Shown: piece by piece, positions 41,991-55,047 of the stretch
Position numbering within the stretch: position 1 is the stretch's first letter
Layout of the letters: each line of letters starts with the position of its first letter
NCBI RefSeq assembly: GCF_963678635.1
Contig: NW_026971509.1
Coordinates: 284,542-348,541 of the forward strand
Origin: Symsagittifera roscoffensis
Lineage: Eukaryota; Xenacoelomorpha; Acoela; Convolutidae
Reading direction: 5' to 3'
DNA length: 64,000 nucleotides
The notes under the pieces: generated by a model
Databases searched by the model: none
Told to the model about the DNA's origin: nothing
What the model saw: the letters and a program-made list of their open reading frames with translations, nothing else
Position numbers and translations under genes: made by a program

Positions 41991-44770
41991 ATTAGGAACC
42001 ACCGAAGGGAGACAATTGAACCCAATTTTTCCAATTTTTTTGGAATTTTTTCCTACCCTTTAGATATCAAAGTTTTATTTGAAAGACAATAAAGAAAATT
42101 AAGCTAAAACTCCATCTTCAAATTTCTGAACAAACCATTTTTAATGAAAAGTACCAATCGACTATCGTACGCTCCACAGAAAACGAAATCCAAGCAGCAC
42201 CATCTCTATTTGGCATTACATATTATTTGATTTTTTTTCAAAAATTTCCTGTAATTTAGGATAATATATGCTTTCTTCTTTGGCTATTTTCTCGCATTTT
42301 AACCCCAGATTGAGTGACAATTTACTCAGAATCGAAAAGAAATAGAGTTGAAAATTTTACAGGAAAGAAAACGATTCATTTTTTTTTCTTCCTAATTTTG
42401 TCAAGAGGTTCTAAAAACTGTTTGAGGCAGAGAACAATGGAGCTTGTTAAAACGAGCAAACACCAATATATAAAAAAAATGAAGATTGAAAGCTTTAGAA
42501 GTTGACTTATGTGAACCAACTATTAGCAAAGATTTAGTTTTTCATCTGAAAACCATCTAGACTGTTTCACGGCAGGGTTTTGTGAAAGTTTATCCACTAC
42601 AACCACTACAGAACAAAGAAAACACGCGTAAAGAAAGTTTTTTTATGTTTTATCTATCACTTCCTATAGAATTTTTTTTTCCTTTCAACTTAACTGAGAA
42701 AAATGTTTTTGGTTTACAATTGAACCACTCTGAAAAAGTTATGATCTCGAGCAGATTTAACTTAAAACACTTCTCAAAATCTCTTTAGCTCCACTCGTTT
42801 TCCCCTGTTAAAACAAAATACGAACATTGCGGTGTCTGACCTCGAATAAATTCATGTAAGCCGTGATATAAATGATTAAACTGGAAAACTTTTCCATCTT
42901 GTTCAGCTGAAATTATCAGTTACAAACGAAAATCAAGCAAAACAACTAAATTTCCTCTACAAATTGCTGAAATATGAAAAAAATGATTTCTGCATCAACT
43001 AATAACTTCCAAGAAAAAATAATTTAGTTAAAAAACTCTAAGTGAAAATTTCTACACCAAACTTGTTAGAATGAGTCAAATTTGTGCATTTGTTGTCTGA
43101 TTGGCCAAAAATAGAAGAAAAAAAAACTCTGTTGAATTTATCCGTTTTTAAAAAAAAACTTCTGCTAAAATTCCAATTTTTCTCTGAATTGACTTTTTTT
43201 GTACTACCATTTTCTATTGATACTTTTGTGCGCATTGAAGAGTGAGTAACCGTGCGCATTGAAAGAATAAACTTAAATTATGCTTCAATTTTTAAATTCA
43301 ATACTCAAGATTTATAATAAGAGAATTTGGTTATACCAATTTTATCCTGTCTAAGGCATATATACTAATAACAATTCCTCCTTGGAACCTCGAAATTTTG
43401 TGCAACTTTTCGTGATTCGCCAAAAGAAACAAGAAATCATATCAAGTTCATTTGATTGCCTACACTTGAGAACTTGTATTTTTGATTTAAATGAAGGAAT
43501 AGTTTTCTACCAAACTTTGAAAAAAAACATCAATTGCTCAATTTTCCTGATTGATTCAAATAAACTTCATCTTGATTTTCCCCTCAAGCTTCAATTTGAA
43601 TATTTTTTAGTACCTGCTCAAGCTATTTTCTTCTTTCTGAGATCAATTTGATAAGAACTATTCTAAAATAATTGAAACTTTGGTAAAAAATTGTATCGAA
43701 TGAGCAACAATTTTAAATCCAAAGCACAGTTTGACATAAAAAACCATCTTTGCAAGTTAATGAAGAAAAAGCATATGACTTGTGAAGCTGAATTTCTTTT
43801 GATTCAGATAACAATTTTCTGAGTCCTTCTAGTTTCATTGTTTTTTGTTTGAACGAAAAATCAGATCAAACACAAATAAAATTTAGAAAAAATAAATCAA
43901 TTCATGGTAAAAATTTCTATATGAATTAAAAATCAGACCACGAATAAATAAAATTTTAAAACAAAAAACTCATTAAATGGCGAATATTTTATGTCATAGA
44001 TCAATTTTTGTTTGTGAAAATTGAAAAAATACCATGAATTTCAATTCATAAGTTTTCACCATCTGTATGAAATAGCGCTGTTCCATGAGCCTATAGAGAA
44101 TAAATTTTTGGGAAAAAACATAATTACGCTAAACGATTCACAAAGTCGATGGAAGTAGAAAAAATAATTTTTTGGAGTTTTTCAGTAATCTTCGCTATTG
44201 TTTCCGCTCATTAACTTTATATGTCATTCATATCTTCTATTCAACAAAAGAATAGGATAATAATGTTTGCTACCAATTGATTGCTACTGCAAGCTAATAA
44301 TGTTTTGATCACTTTTAAAGAATCGTTCAAACAAAAGCATCAGTGACTGATCAAAATAAAAAATCCACTGTCTTAAAACTGTTTTTTCGTTTGCGTATTA
44401 TTTGCTTTTTCTGTTCTGATTATTTGACAAACTCTTTGGAAACTGAAACTTTTTGTTAATTTTTTCTACAATTATCTGATTTCCTTTACTAATTACTATA
44501 GTTTTCCTATTTTTTGAAATTTTTTTACGAGGTGCGTGTGTATGTCATTTTTAATTGGTAGTTTCAGAGCATAGTTTCTATCATCTTGTGGATATTGTCA
44601 ACATAGTTTCCAGAAAAACAGTAAATAGGAGTGGAGCGCTTCGTCTTAGTATTCAGACGCCTTTATACGTTAGAAGGTGTAGGTTTTCTATGCCTTTTTA
44701 AATGTCTATCCTCTGCTACGTTTAAAATCGCAACTCTCTCGTTTCTGTTCAAGAACGGTACATCACCAAA
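41991..44770. repeat. Diverged tandem repeat unit U2 (~2.7 kb)
   Basis: Second unit of the same series; its right part (from about 43268) also forms segment X of the younger duplication. Contains the conserved hairpin CGTCT...AGACG at 44642-44659. Confidence 0.7.
43268..44766. repeat. Segment X of the large duplication
   Basis: Matches 53526-55047 closely from GAATAAACTT to CTCTCGTTTCTGTTCAA, with point changes and small indels. Confidence 0.9.
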
Positions 44771-45229
44771 AAATATAGCAAAATTAGGAACCACCTAAAA
44801 GACTTTACAAAGAATAGTTTTAAAAAATAACATAAATTTAGTTGGTCTTTTAGAAATTATTTGGAAGTGACTGAAAACCGAATAATAATCATTTTTTAAA
44901 GCTATTAAAGTTTCACGTGATTATCTTTACTGAGTACAAAAATCAAAATGAAAAAAAATTGTTCAATTTTCTCCAGAAAATCAAACAATTGTTTTTGAAT
45001 AATGCTTATTTTAAACTGTATCATTTTTGATATCAGCTCATTGGAACTGAACGTATCTTTAAAGACTTTCTTTAATATTTCGGCCAATCAATAGTTATTC
45101 GCCAATCAGATTAGTTAAGGAGAGCTCAGTGCTGATTGGTTGATATAAAAAATGACAATAATTCTAGAAATTGATTATTCGAACTAGATTAATTGAATTT
45201 CCCTGAGCAAAAAAAAGTCTAATTTCATT

Positions 45230-48200
45230 TTTATTGTGAGAAAAATTTTCACTTAAAAAACTGTACAATAATGTGTTTTTTTTTTTGGTTTTTTTTCAGC
45301 TTTTTGGGGACATTTGTAAGTAAATAACAGACTCTCATTGAAAGCACCGGGATTTTTTTCAGTCTCCTTCTTCGTATCTTATCTTAAGATGCATGCCCTA
45401 TTTGACTGACATACGCACGTAAGAATGCATCAAAACATCGCAAAAACCGTGAAGGTTTTAAAGGTCTTTCTTTCAGTTATTTTTACACTTCACAAAGTTG
45501 TCAAATGTGGAAAAAAATAGACACGACATAAGGCATCAATGTATCGTAAGTAATGAAACGGTTTAATTGGTTTGAAATGTATTTTCTATGCATACAAGGG
45601 GGAGGAGCTGAATTCCGAAACTAAGAAGAAGAACTCCACTCCCGTTTACTCTTCTTGGTGCATTTATGTTACTCTTCTTGGCACAAAACACTGGATAATT
45701 AAACAAACGCTGAGAATCTCCAAATAAAACTGCCATACACACGCCACAAAAATTTCACAAAAATATGGTAAGAGTAGGGGAAGTCAGTTCATTGTGGAAA
45801 ATTTTTAGTCAAAATCAAGAAAAGTTAGCAAACACTACGCATAGACTATCTTTCAGTCTAATTTTTGTTTATACAGACGACGAGAAAATGCTTTTTCGAA
45901 ACAATCAAGAACCTAAACTAATTGAAGCTGAGGGAAAATTTAGCAGATTTAGTTTTTTTTTCTAGAATATAAAAACACGACGAATGCTTTGAAATTTTTT
46001 CTCAAAGTCATGAGGAGAAAAAAAAAGCAAATCCTACGCTTTAACAGCTTTTATATTTTTGATTTGAGTAATTTGTTCAATCACGTATGCTTCCGTTCAC
46101 ATTTTTTTCTGCTAACGGATTTGGAAATGTTGATAAAATCACTAATTTTTGACTTTTTTTTAAAATATCTGTACCTGGTCTAGTTTTTTTTAAAATTAAA
46201 GATTAAATGTAAAAAGTTTTAGAAACGTGTTACTATTATCTGAAATTGTATGTTTTTTTTTTCACTAGAAAGCTACGAAGTGGTGTTCTGTTTAGCTTTG
46301 CTTCGGAATAAAGAAGATCGTTCAAATGATACTTTTTTCTAGATAAAATGCTTGTTTTTAGTGTTTTGTTTCCAAAGTGGTTGATTAAGCAGCAGAAGCT
46401 ATGAGAATTTTAACTTAAAGTTTTTGAAAAAAATTAGATGTAACGAAACAATGACAATGAAGGTTACAACTTTTCATTTGAAGGTTTAGTTAGAAACAAA
46501 GATAAAAATTCTCTAGTTCAAGAATAACAAGAAATGAAATATATATGAGTTGCGTCCCGAAGCTCACGCAAGAAAAAGGTTTTTTTTGGAGATAATAGTT
46601 AAGAAAAACTCATATTTTTCCCCGCATACAAATACTAAAACTATCAAGAAAAAATAACTATATTGTTGTATACATAAGAGTTATTCGATTCCGATTGCCT
46701 AATTTCCCTGGCTAACAAAGGTTAGTTTTATTTTTAATGTGATAAATTTTTCCACTAATCAATCCGTACAAAACTTTGAATTACATTTTTTTTCTTTAAA
46801 TTTTTGTGACATTTTAATTAAAACTTTACACTCTCACTGAAAATTGTAAGACTTTGTTAGTCTTCCATACAATTAATTATCTCAACTCCTTTCTTTTTTC
46901 TTTAGATGCAGTCACTGAATAGAAAATTGTCTTAAAATTGACAGACGTAAAGAATTTGAAGTGCCTTTCTTGTAAACTTTAAACAACTAGTTTCACGGAG
47001 CAAAATTTTCACATCAGAAAGCAGAGTTCCAACCCTATTGAATCTTATTATAGAAGTTATCTTTACAATTAACAAGGTAGTCAAAAACGGAATAAACAAC
47101 TTTCAAAAAAGACTGACAAGCATCAGGAAAAGGCTGTTTTTTGATATTCCTCATAAAAGTCAGAGGCAACACAACTCATAAGACCTCAATATGTTGTAAG
47201 CACTATCATGCTTGAAATCATTCGAGTTGAAAATTCTAGGTTTATTGAAGCAAGGAATTGAATTTTCGAACAAAGAGAAAGCACCCGTGTTTTGCTCTTC
47301 TTGGCGTATATGTGTTCAAAGTACACAAAATGATTGAAACTACGTAGAGCAATTTCCAAATTAGATTAAACTTCCGAACAAAAAGAGTAAACACTTTCAA
47401 ATAAAAATAGTTAAAAATCTATTGTACTTATTGAAACAGAGAGAAAATTCAGCATAATTAGTTGTTTTTGTAAAACATAAAAACAACAATTGTTTCGAAA
47501 TTTTTTTTCTCTAAAATCACGAAAACATAAATAGTACACATAAACCATCTTTTTCAATACTGTTTAAATAACTCGTTTACTCACTTATGCTTTTCAAAAA
47601 CTGAGATAAAAGTTATTACAATTTCAGTAAATACTGAAATTTAATTTTTTTAAAAAAATATCTGCATCTGGTCTGAGTCTTCTTTTGGAAAATTGAAAAA
47701 AAAATAAAAGAGTTTCTAAGAGTGTTTTCTGTTTTTGTGTTTTTCATGAGAGGGCTGCGAAGGTGGTTTCTTATTTTACTTTGGCTTTAAAACGATGATT
47801 CAAGTGATACAATTTTTTTATATAAAATTTATTTTTTCGAACGTTTTATCGAATTAAATTCGGTAGGGCGTTGGTAGACTAAGCAAACATTTTGAAAAAA
47901 TTAATTTGAATCCTAAGAAAAAAATTAATCTGACGGTTGCAAACACGTTGAAGCTCGAAAAAGTTAAGTTGAAGATTTAGTTCGGCTAAAAAAAAAAACA
48001 ATCGGGTCCAAGCAACCGGATTTGGCGGAAAAGGTAAAATTACAGCGAAATATCAATTTTTTGAGAATAATTGTTCTGAGCGAATCCGTCTTAGAGGCAA
48101 AAACGATTCAGTTTTTCCACTTAGTTAACCTTTTAGAATCAAAAAACAAAGAAAAACTTTTTTTCTAAAATAGTTTGAGCAAAACTCATGTTTTTTTTTT
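45230..48200. repeat. Two diverged ~1.5 kb tandem repeats
   Basis: Blocks near 45300-46650 recur near 46790-48150, for example GAAACAGAGAGAAAATTCAGC (47434) against a similar stretch at 45926, and a following AAAACAYRACGAAT/AAAACAACAATT block. Divergence is high. About 44770-47930 is absent from the second copy of the large duplication. No gene is recognised. Confidence 0.5.
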
Positions 48201-48839
48201 ACTTGCATACAATTAACTGAATTAGGAAAAAATTATTTTGTGGTATAAGTTTTTTCGCCAAAACTTAAAATTTTTCACTAGCGGATTAACTGACATTTTG
48301 GCTCCATTACGATTTAACAATTCAAATGATTTTATATCCGAAGAAGGGGAACAGTTTTTAACTGCATCACTGTGTATACCAGGCCAATGACGCTGAAAAA
48401 ACATACCTGATTGCCTGAAAAAATTAACTGATTGAAGTCAATTGCTTTTGGTTTGTGCCTGCAGCGAGTGTTCAATGATAATAACATAATACCGAACTCT
48501 AAAACATTGCATTGTGATATTCATAATGTTTTCACTCGTTGAGTTTGTGCATTGAGCCTCCATCCGGTCTGAATCAAACAAAACCAAAGTGACAAGGCTC
48601 ACCCAAGTGATGCTTCTTAAAAAGGGTCAATTTTTCAAGCTGTACTGAAATTATGAACACTCGATTTCATTACAATTAAAAGGGGTTTAATCCAGCGTTG
48701 ATCAAATCAAACTATTTAAAAATTTTTTGTTGGTTTATTCAGTTTTTTGGGGTTATTCATTTCAGTTTTGAATTCATTTCATTATGTTGATGGTTGCCAG
48801 CAAAACTGCCGCCCACCTCGTTTGAAACAAAAACGTTGA

Positions 48840-49300
48840 ACACTGACGGGAAGCTTCCTTAGTTTTATGCAAGGTCGAAATGTCTAATGTAACAGCCGCC
48901 TTGCGGTTTTGACATTCGCTGATCGGTATTGGTGGTCTCTCCCATGGTCATTTTCCACAGCCCGTGCTAGTGGTAATTGTGATGAGTTTGGTTGTCTTTC
49001 AACAAGAGCGCAACTCCACCTTAATCAAATTTTGCTAGCATTGAGGTCCACTTCGTCTGAGCTGACAAGTTTTCCTTGCTCCATCGCTTCCAGGAAACTC
49101 CATTGGGTTTCTGCTTGTTAGCCCACGCCTTTGGCTGGATATACTTACTAGGGGCTGAAGGGTTTTTGTCGTCAGTAGGGTCACTGTTATATGCAGATAC
49201 GCACCTCTTTTCACTGTGGTCTTGAGATCAGGATTGCTTCCTTACCTTCCAGTATACTAGAAAGATCCTCGTACGCCAAAACATTGTTCTCCATGACTCT
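48840..49300 (-). pseudogene. BEL/Pao integrase C-terminal (DUF5641-type) remnant, copy Y
   Basis: On the minus strand, broken frames give W-K-R/x-W-S-K-E, T-K-W-T-S-V, a G-V-A-L-L-x-K-D-N-Q block and, after a frameshift, A-R-A-V-E-N-D-H-G-R-D and S-A-N-V-K-T-A. This is the pattern of the BEL integrase C-terminal domain (W-x-R-W-S-x-E-Y-L, G-D-x-V-L-x-K-D-D, W-P-L-A-R-V-V-E). It belongs to a different BEL lineage from the 1-23 kb array. No catalytic core is seen next to it; Tor-like sequence lies directly upstream. Confidence 0.6.
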
Positions 49301-49419
49301 TCTCATATCATTTTTTGCTAATGGTTTTCTAAGATGTCAGATTTTTCATTTTTCTTTGTATTGTTAAGTTTTCGGAAAAATCGGAGAAAGGTTTCAATTC
49401 TAAAAATTGTGATATCGGC

Positions 49420-51000
49420 TTTAACGGTCTTTGCTTTTTACGTGCCAAGATTTCAGTTGTCTGATAACAGGATCAACGTTTGGATAATCCTGTATTAACT
49501 GTAATCTTAATGCGTCGGTGTCGGGGCGAAATGTGTTCCGAATTTTGTTTTTTGACAGAGTTATATTACCCAGGGGGTCTTGTAAATCAATGATTTTGTT
49601 GATTGTGTAATTTTGACTTGTCCCAGGAGGGCCTGACAAAACATTATATCAGTTAGTTCTTCTTTTTCTATTAAGGAAATGATTTATCTCGTTGTAGTTT
49701 TCGTTGATGTGTTTTTAGTTCTGTTGTTTTTATCCATCATGAGACTGGTATAGATTCAAATGTATCTTAAATTAATACATCTACTTCGTAGTGAATGTTT
49801 TGGCATTCTAGCGGGAAATAATCTAAGGTATTTATCTGGTTGGTATCGTAGTCGATTTTTCCTGTGTCGTCGCATTTTAGTCGTGCAGATTTTTTGTCTT
49901 TTGCGAGAAAGAGGTTTGTATTTTGTGGTATTTCTACAGTTGTTTTTCGTGTAGGTAGTTCGGATGGTGTATTTGGACTAGGTGTGTCTCGTAAGGAGGG
50001 GTTTTTGCCTGCTGTCCAAACTATATTTAGGTTTGGAAATTTCATTCAAATGAGTTCATCTATATTCTCTCTGGTGAGAATTAGATTTCTGTGTAATTAG
50101 AAAAGTTGTTGGTTTATGATATGTGAATGAAACTTTTTGGACGTTTTGATCCAAGAAGTCAGAATTCATATTTTGTTTAAGTATTTATGACGGCGGTACA
50201 ATATCTCATAAGTGCGGAGAGCCTGAGTTCTGCAAGTGTAAAAAAATTGTAATGGCTGATATAATTAACTTTTTATTTAAGCCTTGATGTGATTGTAAAA
50301 GTGATGCGCCATTTCCAAAACTGGAAGCATCTCACACAGCGAAAATAATTTTTTTTCTAATGGCATTCGATTAATTGCACTACTCAAATCTGCGGTGGTG
50401 TAATAGTGTCCTATTTTGCGAGTTTTATTTGTATTGATTCTTTGGACCATTTGAAATTTGATTCGATAGTTAGAAAGTGTAAATATCGTGGCTCTAGAAC
50501 GATTTGAAATGAGTCTCTTTTAGCGAGAATAATAACTGGGTTTGTAAATGTGGTTCTTGTTCGGTTGTTATTTTTTGTTTACTGCTGAGATAATTTCACC
50601 TTGTTCAAAAAAATCTAAAAGTCTGTTTACTTTGTCGTGCAACTGATTGGATCTTTACTAGTGCGTTTTTTCTTGAAAACTGAGTCGTAGAAGATTTAGT
50701 CGTGAATGTATTCTTTTCATAATCAATAATCAAAATTTGAGGTGGCATAAACCAAAAGATATTTTTAAGATAAGTCTGCCAATTGTCAAAATTCTTGCTG
50801 ATTAAATTGAGAATGTTAAAGTAAACATTGTCAGAAATTGTTGTTGTTTATCTGTAAAGTTTGAGATTTGAAATGTTGGTTCAAAATTAAGGTTTTTCGA
50901 AATAACTTGTGTTTCTTGTTGTTGCAATTGTGTGATTATCCATGGATAGTTCTTCTTTAAGGATTGTTGACTGACAGATATCTAATAATTTTAGAATGTT
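49420..51000 (-). pseudogene. pol: Tor-like Ty3/gypsy pol remnant, copy Y
   Basis: Reading leftwards on the minus strand: L-F-x-Q-G-E-I-I-S-A-V-N near 50590, the start of the RT palm (A-I-N-R-M-P-L-E) near 50360, then after a deletion the RNase H end N-L-N-I-V-W-T-A-G-K-N-P-S-L-R-D (50045-49960) and T-R-K-T-T-V-E-I-P-Q-N. A linker at 49639-49421 has Y-T-I-N-K-I-I-D-L-Q-D-P-L-G. RT motif Y/F-x-D-D is not preserved. The W-T-A-G-K-N-P-x-x-D pattern is the standard end of Ty3/gypsy RNase H domains. Confidence 0.65.
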
Positions 51001-51110
51001 ATATACCCTGTATGCCGTTTGTTATGTAGGGTGAAGGGTTGCTTTTGTATCGCAATATCCTAATAGTCCTGAAGGAAGTGTAGTTTTGTATGGTGATTTC
51101 TTATATACGT

Positions 51111-51977
51111 AAAATGCCACTTTAAGTGTGTTCGCATTTTTGTTTTTTATAGATGAAACGTTACTCTAAAAAATAATGAATTGGTTTGGATTCAAGTCAG
51201 TTATATATAAATTCTGTTTGTTCTGATCGCTGTTATTTTGTTAATCCTGGTGAATATAAAAGTCATATGCATGTCCTCTGAGTGGTTTTAATTGTTTGAA
51301 CGAAATTGAAGGAAACTCGAAGTTTATTATTGATATTTGTATATTTGTCTTTGATTTCCATATTACAGTTAAAGATGTTTTTTGTTGGAATATGTAGAAT
51401 TGGTGAATCTACTGTATTTCATGCTATAGTAACCTAAGCGTAAGATTGATTCGTCATTAAGTTAAGTAGTACAGCAAACAAAGGATATAGTTCGAATTAG
51501 TTGAACCTTCAAAGATATAGTCCCTCTTATGGCAGAAAACTCAGGTGAAGTAAAATAGGCGGACCCCCTTTAAATGGGAACTACAGTGGGTAGGTTTATG
51601 AATCTCATAGGACGGATACTAGAGATGTTTTGAGCCGGGCATGCAAAAATCCATAACCCCCAGACCCCCCGGCGCCAAGTGATAACGGTTCCCGGAAGTG
51701 CAAATGGCCCTATCAGAACACGGTAACTAGCGGTGAGAATTGAACCAAAATAAAGTATGTTATAGACATAGTTGAGGGAAGCCTAAGTTTAGAAACCCAG
51801 ACCCCTCAGACCCTCATTTCCGGTTTTGTGCCCTAATTAAACAAACCCACCCGTAACTTCCGGAAGTCGTTTCTCGGCCTCCAATGGTTGCAGGGAGCTG
51901 AAACTTGGAGGGATGATAGGTAGTGGCAAGATACATCTTTTTTATAAGTTGAACCAAATCCGGCGATTGGACCGGAA
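51111..51977. other. Segment present only in the first copy of the large duplication
   Basis: No gene seen. The right half (from about 51580) becomes GC-richer and contains several CCGGAAGT-type motifs, continuous in style with segment Z. Confidence 0.5.
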
Positions 51978-53525
51978 GCTATTAGCACTTGGAAAAACAT
52001 CCCCTTAGACCGGAAGTAGGCAATTTATGCAAGGTAATGAGCGAGGGCATATCAATTTTAAGTCGGCATCAGATACTACAACTCGTCCCCGAAGAAAGAC
52101 CCCTACTGATTGAAACCCCTCGGTCGACTCCTTCCGGTGTTCATAGCCTTTCCCCGGGAAAAGTGATGATGGACCTTTGAAACGGGATAACTTTGGAAGT
52201 ATTAACGGGATATGGATGAAACTTGGTTGGTAGGACCCTATGGGATTCTAAACCTGAATGTAGAAGATTGACCCAGGTTGACCGCGGGGTGACCTCAAAT
52301 TGACCTTTAGACGTTTAGGATTAAATTTGTAAAAAAAAAACCTCGGGATTAACACCGGAAAGTGGCGTGTTCCCCAGCCCAACCCCCGGAAATGAGAATG
52401 AGTCATCTTGCTTAAAAAATTTGGGGGGGGGGACTTATATATAGGGAACTAGAATAGAAGCTGATAGAGATATATCTTTTATATTGCAACCTTGGAGTAG
52501 AGGATTTAATTTAAAGTGGACTTGGCTTCATTGGGTCCAATTTAGCTTGGCGAATGATCTATTAATAGCAATTCAACTAAACTAAAGAAAAGTAGTCCCA
52601 GAGGAAATTGGTAGTAATAGAGGCATAGCATGAGAGTTAAGTTTCCTAAATAGTTTGAACGGACGGGGAATTTACCTGGCTCTCCGGAGATGACTTTTTG
52701 ACTTGATTTGACCCCTAATAGACGAACTACGTTCCCCTGATAGCTAGAAGGTCGGGATTGGAATAGAGTACAGACAGAAATTTTAGATGCTTGAAATGAG
52801 TTAGCTACCCATAAAAAGGGTCTCCCCCTACCCTTGGGAGGTCGGAACGTTAACGGGATAATTAAAATAAAGACCCTGGGAGGATTACTGAGTAAACCTT
52901 GCTTGGTTTAGAGATTAGTTTAACTCGAGAGCTGAAGTTCACCGAGTTCGGGAAATGGTTGATTAGAATTGTAAGACATTTGTTTGCTCGGTCAAATTGT
53001 GACAGCTACCGCATACCGGGTATCTAAAAATTTTGAAGAGATTGATAAAAGAAACCGAAGTTGGCACGTGGCAGAGTTGACAGGGGGAGAGATATAGTCT
53101 TAAACTTGTGCGAACGGGTGGTTTAAGCGGATGTCAGGACTGATAGGGAATGGCGTGAGTTAACTAAAACTAAGCGTAAAGAAAGATAGGGAACTGGATG
53201 GTACCGGAGAGCCTGTAAGAGTCAGAACAGTTGTTGGCTACTATTGAGAGTAGTTTGTTCTCGTCACAGAAGTTGGTTCTCGGAGTAAGAGACCAGTAAT
53301 AAATAGTTCTCATCAGAGATTCTCTAGAGAGAGAGAGAGAGAATAGTTAGTGTTACTAGAGTAGATTGGATAATAATTGCAATTAGGCAATTTGGCCGAT
53401 AAATCGCAGACCCTTCCTTTTGACTTGAATTTGGATTATATTCTGGTCCCTCAGAGCATTCTGTAATTGGACATATAATAATCTAAATTAATTTATCATT
53501 GGAAACTCTTATGATTGTATCGAGT
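51978..53525. repeat. Segment Z of the large duplication
   Basis: Matches 58780-60285 from CTATTAGCACTTGGAAAAAC to GATTGTATCGAGTAG. Less AT-rich than its surroundings. Contains repeated CCGGAA/TTCCGG motifs, a (GA)n microsatellite near 53326-53342 and a poly-G run near 52423. It could be untranslated or LTR sequence of a retroelement, but neither end shows TG...CA. Confidence 0.9.
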
Positions 53526-55047
53526 AGAATAAACTTCAATTGTGCTTCAATTTTTAAATTCAATACTCAAGAGATATAATAAGGGAATTTGGTTATACCA
53601 ATTTTATCCTATCTAAGGCAAATTTACTAATAACAATTTCTCCTTGAACCTCGAATTTTTGTGCAACTTTTCGTAATTCGCTAAAAGAAACAAGTAATCA
53701 TATCAAGTTCATTTGATTGCCTACACTTGAGAACTTGTATTGTTGATTTTTATGAAGGAAAAGTTTTGTACCAATTTTTGAAAATAAACTATTAATTGCT
53801 CAATTTTCCTGATTTATTCAAATAAACTTCATCTTGATTTTCCCCTCAAACTTCAATTTGAATTTTTTTAGTACCTGCTCAAGCTATTTTCTTCTTTCTG
53901 AGATCAATTTGATAAGAACTATTCTAAAATAATTGAAACTTTGGTAAAAAATTGTATCGAATGAGCAACAATTTTAAATCCAAAGCACAGTTTGACATAA
54001 AAACCCTTCTTTGCAAGTTAATGAAGAAAAAGCATATGACTTGTGAAGCTGAATTTCTTTTGATTCAGATAACAATTTTCTGAGTCCTTCTAGTTTCATT
54101 GTTTTTTGTTTGAACGAAAAATCAGATCAAACACAAATAAAATTTAGAAAAAATAAATCAATTAATGGTAAATATTTCTATTTGAATTAAAAGTCAGACC
54201 ACACATAAATAAATTTTTAAAACGAAAAACTCATTAAATGGCGAATATTTTATGTCATAGATCAATTTTTGTTTGTGAAAATTGGAAAAAATACCATGAT
54301 GTTTAATTCATAAGTTTCTACCATCTGTATGAAATAGCGCTGTTCCATGAGCCTATAGAGAATATATTTTGGGGAAAAATCATAATTACGCTAAACGATT
54401 CACAAAGTCGATGGAAATAGAAAAAACGAGTTTCTGGAGTTTTTCAGTGAGCTTCGCAATTGTTTCCGCTCATTTACTTTATATGTCAATTATATCTTAT
54501 ATTCAAGAAAACAATATGATAATAATGTTTGCTACCAATTGATTGCTACTGCAAGCTAATAATGTTTTGATCACTTTTAAAGAATTGTTCGAACAAGAGC
54601 ATCAGTGACTGATCAAAATAAAAAATCCACTGTCTTAAAAATGTATTTTCGTTTGCGTATTATTTGCTTTTTTTTGTTCTGATTATTTGACAAACTATTT
54701 GGAAACTGAAATTTGTTAATAATTTTCTACAATTTTCTAATTTTTAGTTAATTTTTTCTACAATTATCTGATTTCCTTTACTAATTACTATAATTTTCCT
54801 ATTTTTTTGAAATTTTTTTTACGAGTTGCGTGCGTATGTCATTTTTACTTGGTAGTTTCAGAGCGTAGTTTCTGTCATCTTGTGGATTTTGTCAACATAG
54901 TTTCCAGAAAAACAGTAAATAGGAGTGGAGCGCTTCGTCTTAGTATTCAGACGCTTTTATACGTTAGAAGGTGTACGTTTATTTATGCCTTTTTAAATGT
55001 CTAACCTCTGCTACGTTTAAAATCCCAACTCTCTCGTTTCTGTTCAA
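53526..55047. repeat. Segment X' of the large duplication
   Basis: Second copy of 43268-44766, starting directly at the end of Z and running straight into Y', so ~3.2 kb (44770-47930) are missing in this copy. Confidence 0.9.

Larger units (their letters stand above)
47931..51110. repeat. Segment Y of the large duplication
   Basis: Matches 55050-58780 from ATCTGACGGTTGCAAACACG onward. Relative to that copy it lacks ~560 bp of RT sequence (57476-58033), joined at about 50349. Contains the reversed BEL and Tor-like remnants listed below. Confidence 0.9.
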
